From contig CASBQX010000037.1 in NCBI GenBank assembly GCA_949127925.1, positions 1 to 8,149 of the forward strand: a DNA stretch of 8,149 bases, written 5' to 3'. Source of the DNA: Synechococcales cyanobacterium PMM_0002 (GTDB taxonomy: Bacteria; Cyanobacteriota; Cyanobacteriia; Elainellales; Elainellaceae). Positions 5,236 to 8,149 of this stretch are shown piece after piece. The position numbers were made by a program, and so were the translations under genes. The notes under the pieces were generated by a model that was not told the DNA's origin, ran no database searches, and saw nothing but the letters and a program-made list of their open reading frames with translations. The first letter of the stretch is position 1; each line of letters begins with the position of its first letter.

Positions 5236-8149
5236 ATGAGCAAACACATTCTGCTGTATACCGATGATCCCGGTACGGGCGGCGTTGCCCAATATAACGA
5301 CATGATAGCGTTGGGGTTGCGGGATCAGGGGTATCGAGTTACCGTCGTGCAAACTCAGAGCGAGAATCCCCTGATTGCCAGCCAGCAGCGGGCAGGCGTT
5401 CGACACGAGTGGCTAGACTATGACACGGTAGAAGAGTTTGGCCGGACAGGCAGCGATCTGTCTCAAGCTCAAGCCATCTTTCCACGCACCCAGCCAGATT
5501 TAATCTTATTTAGCGATTCTTACCCGCTGTCTAACTTGGCGGCAAAAGAGGTGGCGCTCCAGATGGGCATCCCCTATGTAATTGTGGTGGGGTTTGTCGC
5601 GCCCTACCTAGCTCAACGGTTTGGCGAGGACGTAGATGCTGAGTATTACCTCGGCATGTTGGAGCGGCAGTATCGGCGGGCAAAACAGGTGATTGCCGTC
5701 TGTCGAGAAAACCTGGAGCTGCTGTATAAGCTGTTTCGGCTACCCAGCGATAAAGGGCGGGTGATTCACTATGGCAGGCCAGAACACTTCTTTTCGCCGC
5801 GCGATGGGGCAATGCGCGATCGCCTCCGCAAGAGCCTCAAGGTGCCTACCAAGGGCGTGCTGTGCTTTACGGCGGCTCGACTGGAGTCTGTAAAGGGGTT
5901 TCAGTATCAGCTAGATGCGATCGCGACTCTGCGCCATACGTCTGCTTGGTCTAATCTGTATTTTGTCTGGGCAGGGGAGGGCAGTATGCGGCCTGAGCTA
6001 GAGTATGCCTTGGCCGAGCTAGAGGTGGGCGATCGCGTCACGCTACTAGGGCAGCAGTGGGATATTGCCAACTGGCTGGAAGCGGCTGACCTGTTCATTT
6101 TGCCCTCCAAGCTAGAAGGGATGCCTCTAACCATTATGGAAGCGATGGCCAAGGGCGTACCAGTGATTGCCTCTGCCGTCAGTGGGATTCCAGAAGAACT
6201 GGGCACCACAGGTAAATTGCTCACCAATCCGGCACTTGATCACGAGGCTACCGTGAGTGAACTAGTGTCTACCATCCAAGCCTGGGCTGCCAATCCTGAG
6301 GCTCGACGCGCAGTTGGAGAAGCAGAACAGCGGCGCGCTAGCCAGATGTTTCGTCAATTCCGCATGGTCGAAGAAACTCTGACAGTCTTACAGCGGGCAC
6401 TGCTGTCACCCAATGACTATGTGTCTGCCGAGCTGGCGTTGGTGCAGCCAGATGAAGCATTTCCCAATTTGATGGTCGGCGATCCGCAGACTTGCCCATG
6501 GCCTTACCTGCGACGCGAAATTCCCCACAATTGGTATGTGGATCAGCGGCTGCCTACGGTTGGGTTTTTGAGCCGAGACGAAGCCCACATTCTTTACAAC
6601 AACGCGCTGCTATTTGCAGGGAAGCACGCGTTAGAAATTGGCTGCTACATGGGTTGGTCTACCTGCCATCTGGCGCTGGCGGGTGTGATGCTGGACGTCA
6701 TCGATCCGCAGTTAAGCGATCCGATGATTTATGCCAGTGTATGCAGTTCTTTGCAATCTGCTGGGGTAGCAGAAGCCGTGACCCTGATTGTCGATCACAG
6801 CCCTGAGGCTATAGAGGCGATCGCCACTCAACAACAGCGCCAATGGTCGCTATTTTTTATTGATGGTGACGCCGAAGCCCCAGGGCCACTGCAAAATGCG
6901 ATCGCCTGTGACCAAGTAGCAGAAGCCGACGCCATGATTTTGCTGCACGATTTGGCCTCCCCCGATGTAGCCGCCGGGTTGGACTACTTGAAGCAGCAGG
7001 GCTGGAATACCATGGTGTACCAAACCATGCAAATTATGGGCGTGGCTTGGCGCGGTGCCGTTGAACCGGTGGCCCACCAGCCCGACCCCCGCGTCCACTG
7101 GATTTTGCCGCCCCATCTGCAAGACTATCCGGTGAGTGGCAGCTCGCCTCGACTGACCCCGCCCCCGGCCACTCCCTACTTAGACCCTAGCCTCACGCAG
7201 CCGCAGGTAGCCGTAGAGGAATTGACGCGATCGCCAGCTAAAGTCGTGCAGCCAGAGATTCCAACTGCCCAGCGCCCCTGGCACAGCGGGCTACCCTACG
7301 AAACGCTGAAGTCGATTCATTTAGCCTCGCGCGACTACAGCCACCGGGGCGTGCCAATGAGCAAAGATCCGTTTGATATTGCCCTCTACCCCCTGCTCCT
7401 GTGGAATCTGCAACCCCGTACCATTATCGAAATTGGCTCCAAAGCAGGCGGCAGCGCCCTGTGGCTGGCTGATTTGTTGACCACCCATGGCATTGACGGC
7501 CATGTTTACTCGATTGACAGTGTGCCCGTCACCGATGTTTCACATCCACGCGTCACTTTTTTGGCGGGCAACGGACAGGCGCTCGGCGACACCCTGACTC
7601 CACAATTTTTAGCTCGTCTGCCGCGCCCGTGGCTGGTGATTAACGATGCTGACCACGCCTACGAAACCACTCACCAGATGCTGGAGTTTTTTCATCCTTA
7701 CCTGCGTACAGATGAGTACATAGTCGTGGAAGGCGGCATTATTTCCGATTACACCCGAGACTTGGGCTACAACAGCAGCCCACATCGCGCCCTCAAAGAA
7801 TTTTTGGCCAGCCATGCCAACGACTACCTAATTGATGCCACCTATTGCGACTTCTTTGGCTACAACCTGACTTGGAACACTAACGGCTATTTGAAGAAGC
7901 GGGTTGATCCGACTGACGCGATCGCCGACATGACCGATCCAGCCCTAACGGCTCCTGACACAGAATCTGAACCAATATCTGAACCAATATCTGAACTAGG
8001 ATCTGAACCCATGTCGGCTCAGGCAGAGGGAAACGAGCTGCCCACGCCAGCCATCACGCCAGTCATCACCAGAGCTACCAAAATTATTGTAGACGGCATC
8101 TTTTTCCAATTTGGTTCACAGACAGGCATTAGTCGGCTGTGGAAATCGC
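5236..8149 (+). CDS. Giant multi-domain glycan enzyme: GT4 - SAM methyltransferase - CmcI-type - GT4 (partial)
   Basis: I translated 971 codons without a stop; the frame is still open at the window end. Residues 1-390 are a GT-B, family 4 glycosyltransferase: N-terminal HILLYTDDPGTGGVAQYN, then FTAARLESVKGF (211-222) and an EX7E motif (E294, E302) in KLEGMPLTIMEAM. Residues about 440-615 are a class I SAM methyltransferase of the Methyltransf_24 type: motif I ALEIGCYMGWS (465-475), acidic DVIDP (487-491), FIDGD (541-545) and LLHDL (569-573). A proline-rich linker (about 616-685) follows. Residues about 687-890 resemble CmcI/cephalosporin hydroxylase: RTIIEIGSKAGGSALW (728-743), VYSIDS (757-762), NDADHAY (803-809), IVVEGGI (829-835). 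After an acidic linker, KIIVDGIFFQFGSQTGISRLW (949-969) looks like the start of a second GT4. There is no signal peptide. The product is probably a cytoplasmic assembly-line enzyme for a methylated glycan; the substrate is unknown. ATG 5236 and in-frame ATG 5206 both lack a Shine-Dalgarno; 5236 best fits GT4 N-termini. Confidence 0.93.
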   Translation, partial: MSKHILLYTDDPGTGGVAQYNDMIALGLRDQGYRVTVVQTQSENPLIASQQRAGVRHEWLDYDTVEEFGRTGSDLSQAQAIFPRTQPDLILFSDSYPLSNLAAKEVALQMGIPYVIVVGFVAPYLAQRFGEDVDAEYYLGMLERQYRRAKQVIAVCRENLELLYKLFRLPSDKGRVIHYGRPEHFFSPRDGAMRDRLRKSLKVPTKGVLCFTAARLESVKGFQYQLDAIATLRHTSAWSNLYFVWAGEGSMRPELEYALAELEVGDRVTLLGQQWDIANWLEAADLFILPSKLEGMPLTIMEAMAKGVPVIASAVSGIPEELGTTGKLLTNPALDHEATVSELVSTIQAWAANPEARRAVGEAEQRRASQMFRQFRMVEETLTVLQRALLSPNDYVSAELALVQPDEAFPNLMVGDPQTCPWPYLRREIPHNWYVDQRLPTVGFLSRDEAHILYNNALLFAGKHALEIGCYMGWSTCHLALAGVMLDVIDPQLSDPMIYASVCSSLQSAGVAEAVTLIVDHSPEAIEAIATQQQRQWSLFFIDGDAEAPGPLQNAIACDQVAEADAMILLHDLASPDVAAGLDYLKQQGWNTMVYQTMQIMGVAWRGAVEPVAHQPDPRVHWILPPHLQDYPVSGSSPRLTPPPATPYLDPSLTQPQVAVEELTRSPAKVVQPEIPTAQRPWHSGLPYETLKSIHLASRDYSHRGVPMSKDPFDIALYPLLLWNLQPRTIIEIGSKAGGSALWLADLLTTHGIDGHVYSIDSVPVTDVSHPRVTFLAGNGQALGDTLTPQFLARLPRPWLVINDADHAYETTHQMLEFFHPYLRTDEYIVVEGGIISDYTRDLGYNSSPHRALKEFLASHANDYLIDATYCDFFGYNLTWNTNGYLKKRVDPTDAIADMTDPALTAPDTESEPISEPISELGSEPMSAQAEGNELPTPAITPVITRATKIIVDGIFFQFGSQTGISRLWKS
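7966..8010 (+). repeat. 12-bp in-frame tandem repeat coding an SEPI linker
   Basis: The unit TCTGAACCAATA occurs twice exactly (7966-7977, 7978-7989), then degenerates to TCTGAACTAGGA (7990-8001) and a partial TCTGAACCC (8002-8010). It encodes SEPISEPISELGSEP at residues 911-925, inside the acidic linker between the CmcI-type domain and the second glycosyltransferase. Being a multiple of three, copy-number change would keep the frame open and only alter linker length. Confidence 0.88.

Noticed and set aside
5103..5303. Upstream extension of the 4323-5102 gene to an ATG at 5303 (326 residues)
   Set aside because: It would overlap the start of the glycosyltransferase on the other strand. The extra 67 residues look non-native, and a hydrophobic N-terminal segment begins right after the ATG at 5102.
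5531..7815. Minus-strand frames of 60-106 codons
   Set aside because: They are antisense to the intact multi-domain glycan gene and show no recognisable protein.

Overview
The window looks like a chromosomal segment of a cyanobacterium. Three things point there. It encodes Psb30 (Ycf12), a photosystem II subunit confined to oxygenic phototrophs. Its FtsH protease matches the cyanobacterial FtsH3 type closely. It also carries at least 13 copies of the HIP1 octamer GCGATCGC, far above chance. The exact genus cannot be read from the sequence; a Leptolyngbya- or Synechococcus-like lineage is a guess.

Layout, left to right. (1) 1-908, minus: ribose-phosphate diphosphokinase (PRPP synthetase), GTG start, C-terminal end cut off by the window edge. 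(2) 909-1363: about 450 bp with no convincing gene. (3) 1364-1483, minus: psb30/ycf12, only 39 codons. (4) 1484-1623: divergent intergenic region with a 12-bp inverted repeat just ahead of a candidate -10 box. (5) 1624-1974, plus: a nine-cysteine YkgJ-family (CxxCxxCC) protein. (6) 2002-2031: a strong GC-rich hairpin between convergent genes. (7) 2090-3928, minus: ftsH, FtsH3-like, GTG start, complete. (8) 3929-4322: AT-rich ftsH upstream region with two kinds of short tandem repeat. (9) 4323-5102, minus: a conserved-looking 259-aa protein of unknown function with one N-terminal membrane segment and TPR-like helices. (10) 5236 to the window end, plus: a very large open frame (971 codons, still open). 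It joins a GT4 glycosyltransferase, a class I SAM methyltransferase, a CmcI/cephalosporin-hydroxylase-type methyltransferase domain and the beginning of what looks like a second GT4.

The left three quarters is housekeeping: nucleotide precursor supply, photosystem II and membrane-protein quality control. Psb30 and FtsH both relate to photosystem II assembly and repair, but they are separately transcribed here and nothing suggests an operon. The right end switches to glycan assembly. The multi-domain protein is the most unusual object in the window: consecutive sugar-transfer and methylation modules on one chain, suggesting an assembly-line enzyme for a methylated surface polysaccharide or glycolipid. 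No mobile element, CRISPR array, tRNA or rRNA was recognised.
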